In this document: positions 44,638 to 56,883 of the stretch, one piece after another | Numbering within the stretch: position 1 is the stretch's first letter | Layout of the letters: every line of letters starts with the position of its first letter | NCBI GenBank assembly: GCA_002917075.1 | Contig: NTMA01000122.1 | Coordinates: forward strand, 117,654-181,653 | Direction: 5' to 3' | DNA length: 64,000 nucleotides | Source of the DNA: Hawksworthiomyces lignivorus | Taxonomy: Eukaryota > Ascomycota > Sordariomycetes > Ophiostomatales > Ophiostomataceae | Made by a program: the position numbers and the translations under genes | Notes under the pieces: generated by a model | Database searches by the model: none | Seen by the model: the letters and a program-made list of their open reading frames with translations, nothing else | Told to the model about the DNA's origin: nothing

Positions 44638-47324
44638 GTGGTAGTTTGCGGAGAGATGCATGTTAGCCGTTATAAAACTACAAATGACCTATCAGACATA
44701 ATTTGCTTTTAGTTTTTATTTTTATTATGTTCATAATTTAACTAAGCTTCGGTGCCCAAACAGTTACGGAATGTTATTAGCAATCAGACTTGTGTGATCT
44801 TCTATTGGTCGCCCTATAGCTCAGTAGACTACAGCTACGATGTAAAATGCATTTGTACGAGTGAAGTGTTAAATCGCTTCACACTGTCCCGCTGCTCTTC
44901 TTATCACTTGCCGTCATAGGCGCCGAGTTTGAGCCCGCATAAGAAAAATGATGGCTTGCATTTCATTTATTTGCCAGCTAATTGCCAACTAGCCCTCTGT
45001 CCTATATTTCAGGTTTGTAGGGAAAGTCGTAAAGGGGAAGGAGAACTGGCTCCAAGATCAGTCATGCCGTATTTCTGTGCAGGCGGATGCTGCTCGCAAG
45101 GCGACAGCGATAAAGGAAGGCATCCTAATCCCTCTAGGCGAACAGGGGTTTGAATGTGGGGTATAAGAGGAGCTTCATCCAGCGAGTCCGGTACCTGTGC
45201 GGAGTAGTTCTCGGTTTATTTAGCTGCATCTTGGGGGACATTTCTATTCTGCAGACACCCCACTGAGTTACAACTTGGTATTAGATTTTGTGCGGCTTCG
45301 GCGACTGACGAACAGCCCCTTGTGCCACGCCAACGCAAGATGGAAAACAAGAAAAAGAAAAAGAAAAGAAAATAGAAATAAAAGAAAAGAGATAAGCCCA
45401 TGTGGCTGTCTCCGGAGATGTAAATAAAAGGAGAAGGCAAAGACAGAGAGAACTAGACATGCCAAGAAATTGCTAGTAACCAAAAAGTGCACTTCTATTG
45501 GGTGATGGTGATGTCCGGATTTCGGTGAGAAATAAGCATGAAGGAGATGTGGATGTACTCCGTGACGGATTTGTCGCCTATTTTCCCAAAACAGAAATTT
45601 CGAGAGAATTTGGGGGCGTCCGTCAAGTGCTAAAAAAAGGGGCGGGAGCTGAAGCACATGGGTAGCTGAACAAGGCTGCGAGGCGCCAGGAAATTCTTTG
45701 CATTAGGAAGGCCGGAAAGGTGGCTCAGGGGCTCGGCAGCTATTCCAAGGGGCATGTAATCTGATTGAAAGGAACTGTATTGAAAAGTAGCGGGCAAAAA
45801 TGAAGAAAAAAAAAAAAAAAAGGCGAGACAAAAAAAAGGTGAAGAGGCCCGTTGCTTGGCCATGCTAGAGACAAGGTCATCCATTTGATTCCATTGTCTC
45901 TCCGCTGGCGCGTAGCTAGGCTGAAGCAGGCTTCCCGACGCCTCATCTCAGATTCGGGCAAAGAAGTAAAACAACAGGCGCTTAGGTGCTCGTAGGCTGA
46001 AGAGAAGAGGCTGTGACAATTTCTTCTTCGCTCCTAAGGGGTCCGCATAGAGAAAAAGGCAGACAGTGGCAGCACTGAAAACAGCAGATGACGATTCACG
46101 TCCAACAAACAGGGCACAGGCAACAGGCCACATAGCTGCCGAACACGTAGAGAAAAGTTAGGGTTGTGGCCGGGGATGATGTGACTGTTCTCTCTTGTGC
46201 GAGGCGAATGCTCTCAGTGCAGAGAGCTCTGGAAGAATCGTGACCATCACATAACAAAAGGCAACTTTGCTATGTCGATGAAGGCATTTCTCGCATCGAT
46301 AAGGACAAAAGGCTTTCGGGGCGTCAACTATCGAGGCTTTGGTGTCATTTCCACTTATCGCGACAGTTGCCCTTATAGGCGACCATTGGCAGCTTCGCCG
46401 AGCAGTTACGGTCAACTAGGCACTAGCCTGGATACTTGCTTGTTTGAGAGCAGGCCTGCTCTTTTCGTCGCTCAAGGACACAAGGCTCGGATAGCTCAGA
46501 ATCCGATGCCTGTATCACAACTCCTGATTCACTTCACAGCAATCGTAGATGATGATGAGCTCTTGTAAGGCATCTTGCTTGACAGGATTTGCGGAAAAAA
46601 AGCTGCCGCGTTTGTAGAACGACGGCCAAAGCGGGCAAAGTGCAGGGGGCCGTATGTGCGGCGTGAAGGAAGCAACACTTGTTGGCAGCGAGCATTCTAA
46701 TGCATCTTGATATATAAAGACAAATCCGGTAAATAAATAAAAAATAGAAAGGAGAAAAGAAAAAAAAGAATCGAACGAAAAGAAAAAAGAATATGGGGAA
46801 AGAAAAGAAAAGGGAGTCGAAGTTTAACGCGAGGGATTAAGCTAAAATATATGTAATACAAGTAGTATATGTAAGAGGGAGAGGGGACAATTAAGCCAGT
46901 CATGACGAGTATTATTTGTTGGCCTCAGTTTTTTTGGTGGTCGACGGTGGGAGTGATGGATTGGTTGAGACCCACAAATTTTTTAGCTCTTGCGTGGAAG
47001 CTCAAAGCTTCGAGTTGCCACGAATTGCAATTGTTGCCAAAAAAAACGACCAACATCTACTCCTAATCCCCTTGAGGACTGCATCTCCAGCACGTCCAAC
47101 AACATCTGCACGCGTACTATTAGTTGCAGCTGCTAAATCTCATCCTATAGGAATAGGCGAATCGCACTCGAGCGAAAGTCTGCCGCCTGTCCTTTCTGGG
47201 CGTTTCATTCCGCGCCCCCTCCGTTCCCCCCGTTTGGCATCTATCTGTGACTTTTTGATATACTATCAAATGATGGAATAAGAATACAATCCACGACACA
47301 CACCAGACTACAACATCGAAGAGA

Positions 47325-50300
47325 ATGCGATTCCTCTTCTCGAAAGCGGCGCTGCTTGTGCCCTGGCTGGCAGGGCACGCCGTCCAGGCTGTCGTATACC
47401 GCGACCAGGTCGGCCAGATCGACTTTCACTATGAGCTTGTCGGCCTGCCCCAAGAACAGACGACCTTCTTTCACCGCCCCCGGCCCGAGGACAAGGCCAG
47501 CCTGCTGTACACGCTCTCGGACGTGGGCATCCTCGGCGCTGTGAACCCCAGCAATGGAGCCCTGGTGTGGCGACAAGACCTAGCAGAAGGACAGGAGGAG
47601 GACGAGACGGATGAGGCAGACCACTACGCTAAGGCGGGTCACGTGCAGGCGATTGGCAGCGAGGGGTGGCTCGCTGCGGGCCTCGGGCGCTCGGTGCATG
47701 CGTGGAATGCGCTGTTGGGCAAGGCGGTGTGGTGGGCCGACTTTGCGGGCGAGGTCGTGGGCCTGGACGCGGCGGCGGCTCCTGCCGAGGCGGCGGCGCG
47801 GACGGACGTGTTCGCGCTGTTCTACGAGGCGGTGACGGCGACGGTGGTGCGGCGGCTGCGCGGCAGCGACGGACACGTCGTGTGGGAGCACCGCGAGCCG
47901 ATTCACGCGGGCCACGCGAACCGGCCATTGCACGTGATTGCGTCGGGCGATCGGGTGTACGTGGTGCGCGCGCAGGGGGTGGTGCGCACCGGGGGAGCAT
48001 CGCAGCTGGCGGTGCTGGTGCTGGACGCGGCGAGCGGGCGGCGCGTGGAGGAGCTGACGCTGGCGAGCGACCTGCGCAGGCCCGATGACGTGCTATACGT
48101 GGGCAGCGGCAGCAGCGGCACGGCGCCCGTGGTGGTAGTGTGGACGGATGGTGCCGCCCAGAAGGCGGCGGTGCACGTCAGCGTGCTGGCTGGTGCCAAG
48201 CCGCAGCGGCATGAGTTCGCACTGCCCGCGGGCGCCGCCGCCGTGGCCGTGCACGCACTGCGGCGGCAGGAGGCCGGCGCGTCGTCGTCAGCGGCGCTCC
48301 CGCTGCACCTGCTGGTGCACACGCGCCCGGTCACCGGCGACGACAGCCACGGCGGCCTAGTCCTGCGCGTGGACGCCGCCTCGCAGGCGGTGACCAAGGC
48401 GTACGACCTGGCGGCGGCGGCGGGTCCCGGCGCGTTCGCCGCCAGCGCCAGCGCGGCGGGCGACGCCGTCTTTTTCACGCGCATCGCCGGCGACGCCATC
48501 GAGCTGACCGACGCGGCGTCGCCCGCCGTGCTCGGCCGCTGGCCCCTCATCGCCGCGCAGGTCGGCGCGCACGCCGCCAGCCCCGCGGCGGCGGCCGAGG
48601 TCGTGGCCAAGCCCGGCGGCGACGGCTACGCCGTGCGCGCTGCCGTGGTCACGCAGGACGAGGACTGGGTGCTGGCGGTCAACGGCCAGCACGCTTGGAC
48701 GCGGCACGAGGGCCTGACGGGCGTCGTTGCGGCAGCCTTTGCGGAGCAGCCCGAGGACGAGCAGCTGGTCCGCGCCCTCGAGCAGGAGGTCCACAGCAAC
48801 CCGTTCACCGCCTACGCCCACCGCTTCAAGCGTCACTTTGACGACCTCGAGCACCTGCCCGCCTACCTGCAGGCCACCGCTGAGGGGCTGCTCCACAGCA
48901 TCCTGGGCCTGGGCCTGGATGACGCCTCTGCCGCTGACGGTCCGAGCAAGCCAGATGCCTTCGGCTTCCACAAGCTGGCGATCCTGGCGACCTTCCGCGG
49001 CCGCCTGTATGGGATCGATGCGGCCAGCCCTGGCGCCGTACAGTGGACTACCAAGGCCGTTGACGTCGCGCCGGGCTCCGCCTGGGCCGTCCGCGACATC
49101 CACGTCGACGAGGTCGAGGGCGTCGCCACCGTCTTTGCCCAGACCCTCGACCAGTCGGTCGCCGTGCACATTGCGACGGGCGCGCGCGCCGCGTCGTCTC
49201 CGTCACTCTTGTCTGTCGCGGAGACGCCCGGCACCGCCGTGATCGCGCGCACTGCGCTGGTTCACAGCCCCGCCGGCCCCTGGGTCCTGGCCGTGCCCGC
49301 GGACGGCCGCATCGGCAAGATCCCGCTGGCGCGCTGCCCGCAGGAGTCTGTCGTCGTGCACACGCGGGACGGCATCCAGGGCGTGCTCTTTGTGGCGGCC
49401 GGCGACGCCTGCGTCTCCGAAATAACGTGGACATTTGCGCCGCCGCCCTCGTTTCGCATTGCCCACGTAGCTACGCGGCCCGCCCACGACCCCGTCGCGA
49501 GCATCGGCAGGGTGCTTGGAGACCGCAGAGTCTTGTACAAGTACCTCAACAAGAACCTGGCCGTCGTCGCCGCTGTCGACGACGCCGCCGCCCAGCTGCT
49601 GACCGTCCTGCTTGATACCGTGTCCGGCCAGGTGCTGGCCTCGGCCACGCACGCCGGCGTCGACGGCCGCAAGCCCGTTGAGTGCCTGCTGTTCGAGAAC
49701 ACGTTTGTCTGCACCTACTTTGCCGACTCGCAGGTGCACGCCGCCGCCGGCGACGGCGCTGCAGCAGACGTGGCCATCAAGGGCTACCACGTGACCGTCA
49801 GCGACCTCTACGCGTCGCTCGAGCCCAACAGCCGCGGCATCTGGGACAGCGACGCGGCTGTCGGCGGCGCCAGCGAGGCGGCGGCGGCGGCTACCAACGT
49901 GTCCGCCCTGCAGCCGCTGGACGTGGTCGTCGACCAGACCGCCGACGGCGGCCGCCTGCTGCTGCCGGCCGTCGCCTCGCGCACCTTTGTGGCCGCGTCG
50001 CGCCTCGCCAGCCTCGCCGTCACCCAGACCCGCCAGGGAATCACCGTGCGCCAGGTCCTGGCCTACCTGCCGCGCCTGCACGCCGTCGTCGGCCTGCCGC
50101 GCTACCCGCTGCTGGACGGCCGCCGCCCGATCGGTCGGGACCCCACGCCGCAGGAGCTCGAGGAAGGCCTCGTGCGCTACGCGCCCAACCTCGAGATCGA
50201 CCCCCACCTCGTCGTCTCCCACGAGCGCGACGTCGTCGGCGTCCGCCGCATCCTCGCCGCCCCTACCCACGTCGAGAGCACCTGCGTCGTCCTCGCCTTT

Positions 50301-50555
50301 GGCCGCGTCGACGTCTTCGGCTCCCGCGTCGCCCCCAGCCTCGTCTTCGACCTGCTCGACAAGGGCTTCGGCAAGCTCTCCATGCTCGCCACCGTCTTCG
50401 CCCTCGCCGTCGGCGTCGCCGTGCTGCGGCCAATGGTACGTCTGCATCTTTTTTTTTTATTGTCGACTCCGTTTGCCGTGTACTTTTTTGCTAACTTTTT
50501 TTACTTTTAGGTTGCCCAAAAGAAGATTAATTTGCAGTGGAAGGCGCCCTTATAA
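47325..50555 (+). CDS. EMC1: ER membrane protein complex subunit 1
   Basis: EMC1 is the large lumenal subunit of the ER membrane complex, which inserts tail-anchored and multi-pass membrane proteins. Exons 47325-50435 and 50511-50555, split by a 75-nt intron (GTACGT, GCTAAC branch, TTTTAG), give 1051 residues, about the usual fungal length. Residues 1-22 are a signal peptide (MRFLFSKAALLVPWLAGHAVQA). The mature start VVYRDQVGQIDFHYELVG is a hallmark of the family. The middle is a beta-propeller-like region with Ala/Asp-rich surface loops. The C-terminal DUF1620-type region ends with one membrane helix at about 1018-1036 (LSMLATVFALAVGVAVLRP), and the last 14 residues come from exon 2 (VAQKKINLQWKAPL). 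The short basic tail would face the cytosol. Confidence 0.95.
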
Positions 50556-50946
50556 AGAGAAAGTTTTTGCTCCTACGAATGTTCATGTATGATAGATGGA
50601 AGAGGCAGTATAGAGTAGCCGTATTTGGAAAGGCAGAGGCACTTCCGGCTTCAGGCTACAGCGCAGTGGTAATATGAAAGGGGCAGGGAAACAAGATCAA
50701 TGGCGATACAGAGCAGCCAAGTTTGTCGGGTGTTGGGGGGGTATCCTAGCTCTCATTATAAACATTTTGTCTATCTGCTATAAAGTATTGTTGTCTAAGT
50801 TTTTTGCGAACCAAGCCGCGCTTATATCTAGATTCTGGTTGGTTCGCCATAAGCTGTAAAACGGCGTCCGCTAAACAGCCGCCTTAAATTCTATTTCTTT
50901 TTTTAATTCTATATTTCTTTCTCTTTGAAGAGCTCTTCTGCGCAGT
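50556..50946. other. Convergent 3' intergenic region EMC1 / APA2
   Basis: 391 bp between two converging genes. A/T-rich stretches near 50885-50930 probably hold poly-A signals for both strands. No gene seen. Confidence 0.6.
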
Positions 50947-52043
50947 CTATTCTCGTGGCAGACCCATCCAGACGAGGTGGTCGGTCATTCCGAGAGCGTT
51001 CCAATGAGCACGCTCCTTTTCGTTCTTCAGCCAGAGTAGGCCGAGCATCCCTAGGGCGCCGGCGCCGGTGCCGTTCTTGCCGCCGCGCCGGCGCGGGATC
51101 AGGCACATCCAGGTGGGCGCCAGGATGACGTTGTAAGCTGTGGTGGAGGCGGGCGGCCCGGCGTCGTCGTCGTCCTCGCCGCTGCTGCCGTCGATGTCGT
51201 CCGGGTGGGCGGCGGCGTAATCGGCGTGGGCGCGGCGCACCTCGCGCAGCAGGGTGCGGTAGGCGGCCAGCAGGTACTCGGGCGAGATGGCGCTCTCAAG
51301 GAGCGGGAGGATGTAGTGCTGGAAGGGCACGGTGGGGTGGTGGATGACCCAGGCGCCGTCGGCGTTGGCGGCGGTGGGGGGCGGCGGAAAGGTGAAGGGG
51401 GAGGCGAGCCGCTCGGGCGAGTGCACCCACTCTTCGGGGAACACCTGGAAGCCGGGCTGCGGCTGCGCAAAGACCTGCACGTGCTTGTGGCCCTGCGAGG
51501 CGCCGCCGTCGTAGCCGCAGTTGTAGATCATCATGGGCGTCTGGCGGGCGCCGCGGTCGCGGATGGCCTTCATCACGGCCCACGAGGCGGCGAAGTCGCC
51601 GAGGTCCAGGTCCTCCGTCTGCGGCGCAAAGAGGCGCGTGTGCAGCACGTAGTGCGGCCGCATCATCGCGTGCATGCTCAGCTCGACGACGTGGTCGGGC
51701 CCGGGCCGGGCCACTACGAATTGGGGGTCTGGGTTCACAAACGGGCCGCCCTGGCCGCGCCTCTCCGGGGCATTTGCGGCCAGGATGGGTTTTCGGGCTA
51801 TTGAGGGCGAGATTTTGAATTCGAGCTATAGGCGGTCAGCAGAGTCGTTCTGCTGCAGACAACGACGAGCAGGGCGAAGGCCCAGTCTCTGGGAGGCCTT
51901 ATTGGAGAGTGCACCTTAAATCCTCTGTAGTCGACGATCTCGCCGTCGGTGGGATAGTAGAAAAGGAGGCCCTTCTCGCGCAAGTGGTCGAACTGGTCCA
52001 CTGCGGACTGGGGAAACTCTGGCGGCAACTCGATCTCTGCCAT
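50947..52043 (-). CDS. APA2: Ap4A phosphorylase (ATP adenylyltransferase, APA1/APA2 type)
   Basis: The enzyme splits diadenosine tetraphosphate with phosphate to ADP and ATP, controlling Ap4A levels. Exons 52043-51915 and 51825-50947 with an 89-nt intron (GTGCAC...ATAG, CTGAC branch) give 335 residues, close to the yeast enzymes. The N-terminus carries VDQFDHLREKGLLFYYPT. The joined segment GFK-LEFKISPSIARKPIL matches the family. The central catalytic motif GHKHVQ (His156-x-His158-x-Gln160) is the nucleotidyl-histidine site. The C-terminal part has a TAYNVILAPTWMCLIPRRR block and ends in LGMTDHLVWMGLPRE. A Ser/Asp-rich insertion (about residues 254-263) is lineage-specific. APA1 and APA2 cannot be told apart from this alone. 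Confidence 0.92.
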
Positions 52044-52513
52044 AATGAGAATTACATGAACAAATTCCTTTAGACGACGTCAGAATCGACAAGAAAATGA
52101 GCAATGACACATGAGACGCGAGGCGACGTTGACATTTTGTTTTCTTAAATATCCTAAAAGCAGAAACAAATTGTGTGGGTCCTTCGTGTTTCTTTAGTTT
52201 TTTTTTTTTTTTTTTATGTCGTGCATCCCGTATCACTTCATCATTCGTTCTCAGGCGTCACCGCCAGATTCACAAAGCGAACAGGGCCTACGCCAACTCC
52301 CTCACCGACAGGTCAATGCGCTCTGCAATGCCAATGCGAGGGCTAATGCGTGCTAACTAAGCCGGGACAACAGAGGTATAAGAATCCTTCTTTTGTGCGA
52401 GCTGAAAAAGAAACAATGTTTCATTACATTAGTTGCATAACGCCTCTCGCCGCCGAGTTTCTTGTACGCTGCATACCTACACCCCAATGGACGGAATTTT
52501 TTTTATTTTTATT
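52044..52513. other. Intergenic APA2 promoter / rhamnosidase 3' region
   Basis: 470 bp; contains a poly-T run at about 52199-52215. No gene seen. Confidence 0.55.
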
Positions 52514-53180
52514 TCATGCGGCCCCCGTCGGACGCGCGATCGAGATGGTCGCCGTCCCCGATCCGCCCTCAATTGACCGCTGCTGGCCTGGCCCAAAGTC
52601 AAGCCACCCGGCCGTGCCGTGCGGCGTGTCCCACGTGACGACGACGCTGAGGCGGCCGTCGGTGCTGTTGGTGCTGTTGGCGCCCGTGACGTTGAAGGCC
52701 GCCCGGAACGTGCCGCGCGGCGTGGTGAACCCGGCCTGGGCGTGGGCCAGGAGGGCATCGGCGAGCGCGGTCTCGGGGCGCATGTGCAGCAGAGCGGGCC
52801 GCAGGGTCCAGGCGGCGCCGGCGGGGGCGGTGACGCGCAGGCCGACGAGGCGGCGCGTGAGCGCGGCGGTGGGCCCGCTGCTCCAGCCGTGGGCGTGCGA
52901 GACGTAGGCCGGGTCGTCGGTGTAGCCGGCATGGCTGCGGTAGCCCCAGGAGCCGTCGACGGCGTAGCCCTCGACGACGGTGCTGCCGGTGCCGTTGGGG
53001 TGGTCGGCGTACCAGCCCCAGCAGGCGCGGACCAGGCGCAGGGCGCGGTCGGGGCGGCCGGCGGCAAAGTGGGCCTCGACCTCGAGGCCTGACACAAAGG
53101 GCGACACGTTGGTGCGCGGCGGGCTCAGCTCCGGGGACGCCGGTCCGATCGGCGTCCAGTTCTCCGTCAGCTGCGCCGAG

Positions 53181-53212
<32 letters not shown>

Positions 53213-54897
53213 AGTATCCGCTGCCACCACCCCAAACGCCAGGGCGTAGCTGTTGCTGTCCTGCGGGTAGAGGGTGCGGTTCTTCCAGCCGTCAATAAAG
53301 GCACCCTTGGCGCCGTCCCAGAAGGCCGTCTGGATGGCCGCGCGCAGCTTCCCGGCACGGTCGAGCCAGGCGGCGGTGAGGTTCTGCCGCGGGCTCTGCA
53401 TCGCATCGTCGGCGGCGGTAGCACCGGCAGCAGCAGCAGCAGTGGCGTCTGGATCCATCCAGCTAGCCAGCGCAGCTCCCGTCACAAGCGTGCGGTAGAG
53501 GCTAGGCCAGCGTCAGCAGTACACGCGCAAAAAGGAAGAGGGCGAAGCGAGACGGGGTGCCCCAGCACTTACAGCATGTTCGGCGCGCTGCCGTTGCGGA
53601 CGTTGATCGTCCGCGCCCAGTCACCCATGCCGTGGATGCTGAGAAGACCGTCGTCGCCGTCGTCGTCGACAAAGGCCAGGATGTAGTCCATCGCCCGCTG
53701 GTACCCCGCCCAGTGGCGCTGCAGGAACGCCATGTCGCCCGTGAACAGGACATAGTTGTACGTGCCGATCATCGCCCACATGTGGTACATGTCGCTCCCG
53801 TGGCCGCTAATCGGAGGGCCAGTGCCCGGCAGGTTGCCTTTGGCGTCCTGGAAGTGGTAGAGCGTCTCCAGCGAGTAGCGCGCGCTCTCGGAGTCGCCCG
53901 TGCTGTACAAGGCGCTGGGGACGGCCACGCCCATGTCGCCGGGCCAGATCCAGCGGTCCCTCTTGGCGCCGTCGAGAAGAACAGAGACGACGGGCGCGCC
54001 AGAGGACGTGCCGTTGCTCTCGCCGGCGGGCGCCACGCCGACCGTGGCATTGTTCAGCCACCCGCCGTGGGTGATGGTGGACGTTGGGACGCGGCCGGCA
54101 TTGGACGGCGCCGCGTTCGTCTGCAGCGTGTAGGCGCCGCTGTACCAGACGCGGTTAAGCAGCGCGTCCGAGCTGTGGAAATAGCCCTGGTACGCGCGCA
54201 GGTCCGGCCACGTGGGCTGGAAGACGATCTCGCAATGGACGTCTTCGAGCACGACGACGGCCTGCGATGACGATGCTGTCGTATTGCTGCCGCTGCTGCT
54301 GCTGCTGCTGCCGCCGTTGGCTAGCAAGTAGACGGTCAGGTAGCGAAAGCCGCCTCGCAGCCGCTCGACAGGCACGTCGTACGTGGAAGATGACGGCGGC
54401 GACGGGACATGCAGCGGCGGTGTTGTCAGGGCGCCGTCTTGGCTCAAGAGGGTGCCGTGGGGGCCGCGGTAGTTACCATTGGAACTGTCGGACGCGTACC
54501 CAATGTAATCCTTGGCTTCCGTAAAGGCGAGACTCAGGCGGACTGTTCCGCCAGCAGCGTCTTCCACGCGGTACTTTATGTGGATGACGCCGCCCACCTC
54601 GGCGCCAAAGTCAAAAATAAGCGCCGAACCATTGCCCTTCAAGGCAGCCGGAATGCCGCCGGAGAAAGTGCTGATTCGGCCACCCTCTGGGAAAGAGAGG
54701 ATAAACTTTGGCCGCGGGCTGCGCGTCTCCGGCGCATAGATGCTGGCATCCCAGGGGCCCCGAAATGAGGCTGCAGAGGGTCCCGTGCAAGTGACATTCC
54801 GCCAGCACGAGGTGGCAGTCGCCGCCGCATTGACGGTTACACACACCAAGGCTAGGACCAAGGCAAGGCCTTTTGGTCCATGCTTCCATTGACACAT
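52514..54897 (-). CDS. Secreted GH78-like alpha-L-rhamnosidase
   Basis: Predicted extracellular glycosidase that releases L-rhamnose from plant glycosides or pectic side chains. Exons 54897-53573 and 53501-52514 with a 71-nt intron (GTAAGT, CTGAC, CTAG) give 770 residues. An ATG 48 nt upstream (54945) is in frame, but 54897 starts directly at a signal peptide (MCQWKHGPKGLALVLALVCV, cut near Ala25), so I prefer it. Family signs are RDRWIWPGDMG, HGMGDWARTINV in the six-hairpin barrel, and HGWSSGPT followed by the C-terminal beta domain. Many N-x-S/T sites fit secretion. A poly-Ala run at about 53185-53215 is coded by a GCC/GCG microsatellite. The first 200 residues form a beta-sandwich-like region. 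Substrate is not readable from sequence. Confidence 0.87.
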
Positions 54898-55257
54898 GAT
54901 TGGCAGGTGAGGTTCACTGTAGCAAGCCTTGTGTGTTTTATTCATCTTGTAGTTTATTCCCGTATTTTTCTCTCTTGAAAATCTATATTTGTGCGATACA
55001 AAGCATAGCGGAGTTCCAGCGGCATGGCCGGTAAATTAACAGCAGAAAACGGCAGAACAAGGCAACGCACAATAGATGGGTGAATACAGGCAAGCAGAAT
55101 TGCATATTAATTGGCAAAAGATGTTCCGTCTCAATCAAAAGCTGCTCCAAAAACTGTGTTGGGTCGTAAGGGGCTAGTCAAATCAATCTTGTAACAAAGC
55201 GGAGAATGCGGCGCTCGTCGTTCTGCAGACGACTTGTCCGGCAGCAGCAGCGCACAT
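54898..55257. other. Short intergenic region
   Basis: 360 bp between the rhamnosidase start and the NADAR gene stop, both on the minus strand. Probably holds the rhamnosidase promoter. A CAGCAGCAG run lies just before 55257. No gene seen. Confidence 0.5.
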
Positions 55258-55723
55258 TCATTTCTTAGAGCGCAGCCTCTTGGGCCTCGGCTCCGCCGCC
55301 TCTTCGCCCGCCGCCTCCTGCTCCTCCGCCCGCAGCTGCGCGCGCGCGGCCATCAGCGCCCAGCCCAGGCGGTTCTCGCCCCAGGTGTCCCGGTGCTTCA
55401 GCGCATTGGCGGCGCCGTAGCCGATGCCCCAGACGCGGTCGCGCGGGGCGGCCTCGACCAGCAGGCGGTCGCCGGTGGCCAGCAGCAGGCGGCGCAGCTT
55501 GGGGCTCTGGCCGAACTTGGCGACGCTGGCGGCCTCGACGACGCGGCTCTTGACGGCGTCCCAGCTGGCGTCGGAGAAGCCGGCGACGCCGCGGCCGAGC
55601 TTCTTCTGCTCGAACGCGTCGCCGCTGGCCAGGATGCGACGCTGGCTCGCCCGGTCGCCGAAGCGCACCGCCTTGCAGAACATCATAAACTGCTCTGCAC
55701 GGTTAAAGGCGACTGTCGCCGCT

Positions 55724-55755
<32 letters not shown>

Positions 55756-56136
55756 TGCGCTTGTGCCTGCCCCGTCGTCGCCTCCTTCGATGTCGTCGAC
55801 CGAGCGCTCCACGACCTCAGCGATGCGCGTCTTGGACACCGTAAAGGTGGCCCGCGCAAACTGCGAGAACTCGCCGTGGACGTTCTTCTCGCCGTAGAAG
55901 AAGAGGGGGTCGTCGTGGTCGACGCCGGGGACGCTGGCGTAGCTGGGCGTCCGGCTCGCCTCTTCGGCAGCCTGCGCAGCGGATGCCTCGCTCATTGTCT
56001 TACGTGCCGGAGAGCTGCAAGTGAACGCAGACTGCTGCCCTCTGCGAACAACCTTGGACGGCAGAGAAGACGGCTGGGGGAAAGAAAGAGAACGAACTAG
56101 GGAACGAGCTGCTTTTGTTTCAAAAAAGAGCTTCAT
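55258..56136 (-). CDS. NADAR-domain protein (YbiA/DUF1768 family)
   Basis: A single exon of 292 codons from ATG 56136, or 245 from the second ATG at 55995 (MSEASAAQAAEE). The domain runs from about residue 75 to 275: FFYGEKNVHGEFSQFA, FNRAEQFMMFCKA with the conserved Glu before the KA, a SDASWDAVKSRVV helix, KFGQSPKLRRLLLATGD, LVEAAPRDRVWGIGY, and ENRLGWALMAAR. NADAR proteins act on N-glycosidic ADP-ribose compounds: YbiA-like members in riboflavin-intermediate handling, others removing ADP-ribose from guanine. Which applies here is unknown. A poly-Gly insertion (GCC repeat, about 55727-55755) splits the domain. The 47 residues before the second ATG are Arg/Ser-rich with one Glu, like a mitochondrial targeting peptide. 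A basic tail (PRPKRLRSKK) ends the protein. Divergent to BNA6. Confidence 0.88.
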
Positions 56137-56883
56137 AAAACCGGTTTAATGCTTCCTGAGCGCCATGCTCTTGTAATGTGCCAAGATTCATTGTGCAAAG
56201 CACGCCTCCGAGAGAATCGCAACGGCATTATATTCACTTCTTGCACAGTTCACAAATTCACGTAAAGACATAGATGCTCTCAGTGCTACTGGCACTGCCC
56301 CCGCCGAACGAGTCATCCGTTTGGTGTCGTCGACTACCGCGTGAATATGTAAGGCAGACTGGCGTCTTTTAGTGTGACTCCATCCAGGCACCACTCGCAA
56401 AAAGCAAATTTGGGGCTGTCTAATAGTTCTAGCTTGTCAGTGTCAAGACGATTCATTGGCGGACCATTCACAAAGCGAATTCAGGATGTCACCAAGGGCA
56501 CAATAGCGCAAAGGAGCAAAGAACGGATAAGAGGACAAAACTGATAAAGAGTGAAAGCAAGAATAAAGAAAAGAAAAGAGAGGTGTAACAGACGGGCATA
56601 TGTCATTCTTCCCGTGTTTGCGGGGCAGAAGCCGGCATAGCAGCTAACACAGCGCGAAAACTAGCCGCCGCAGCTCTCGCCTATGACTAAAAGGCCAAGC
56701 TCTGGGGGAGAGAGAAAGCTTTAAGGCCGACGGAACTGTTAATAATAATGGTTTCACTTTTTCGCCATCGCCTTCCCGAGGCTCTTGTTCAACCGAACAT
56801 CTTTTCTTCGGGCTGAGGTGTCAGATTCATACACACACACGCTCGCACGCACGCACGCACGCACGCACACACATCCGTCTACC
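56137..56883. promoter_or_regulatory. Shared divergent promoter region, NADAR gene and BNA6
   Basis: 747 bp separate the two divergent starts, or 888 bp if the NADAR gene uses its second ATG. An ACGC/AC microsatellite lies at 56830-56873, directly before the BNA6 ATG. No binding motif is strong enough to name. Confidence 0.55.
56830..56873. repeat. ACAC/ACGC microsatellite in the BNA6 leader
   Basis: A mixed run of ACAC and GCACGCACGC units ends 10 bp before the BNA6 ATG, so it is probably transcribed as 5'UTR. Confidence 0.85.

Larger units (their letters stand above)
42111..47324. other. 5.2-kb intergenic region between EST1-like and EMC1
   Basis: No supported gene. It contains a C20 run at 42567-42586, two inverted repeats listed separately, a minus-strand open frame (43811-43560) with a Cys-containing, protein-like sequence but a GTG start, and A/T-rich stretches at 46720-46870. 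Several frames of 80-130 codons have no recognisable motif. Confidence 0.45.

Noticed and set aside
44800..44885. tRNA-like TAGCTCAGTAGA motif
   Set aside because: An A-box-like string is present, but there is no B box, no T arm and no matching acceptor stem.
47580..50447. Long minus-strand frames (up to 414 codons) inside EMC1
   Set aside because: They are high-GC antisense shadows of the EMC1 coding sequence; the sense strand has clear EMC1 motifs.
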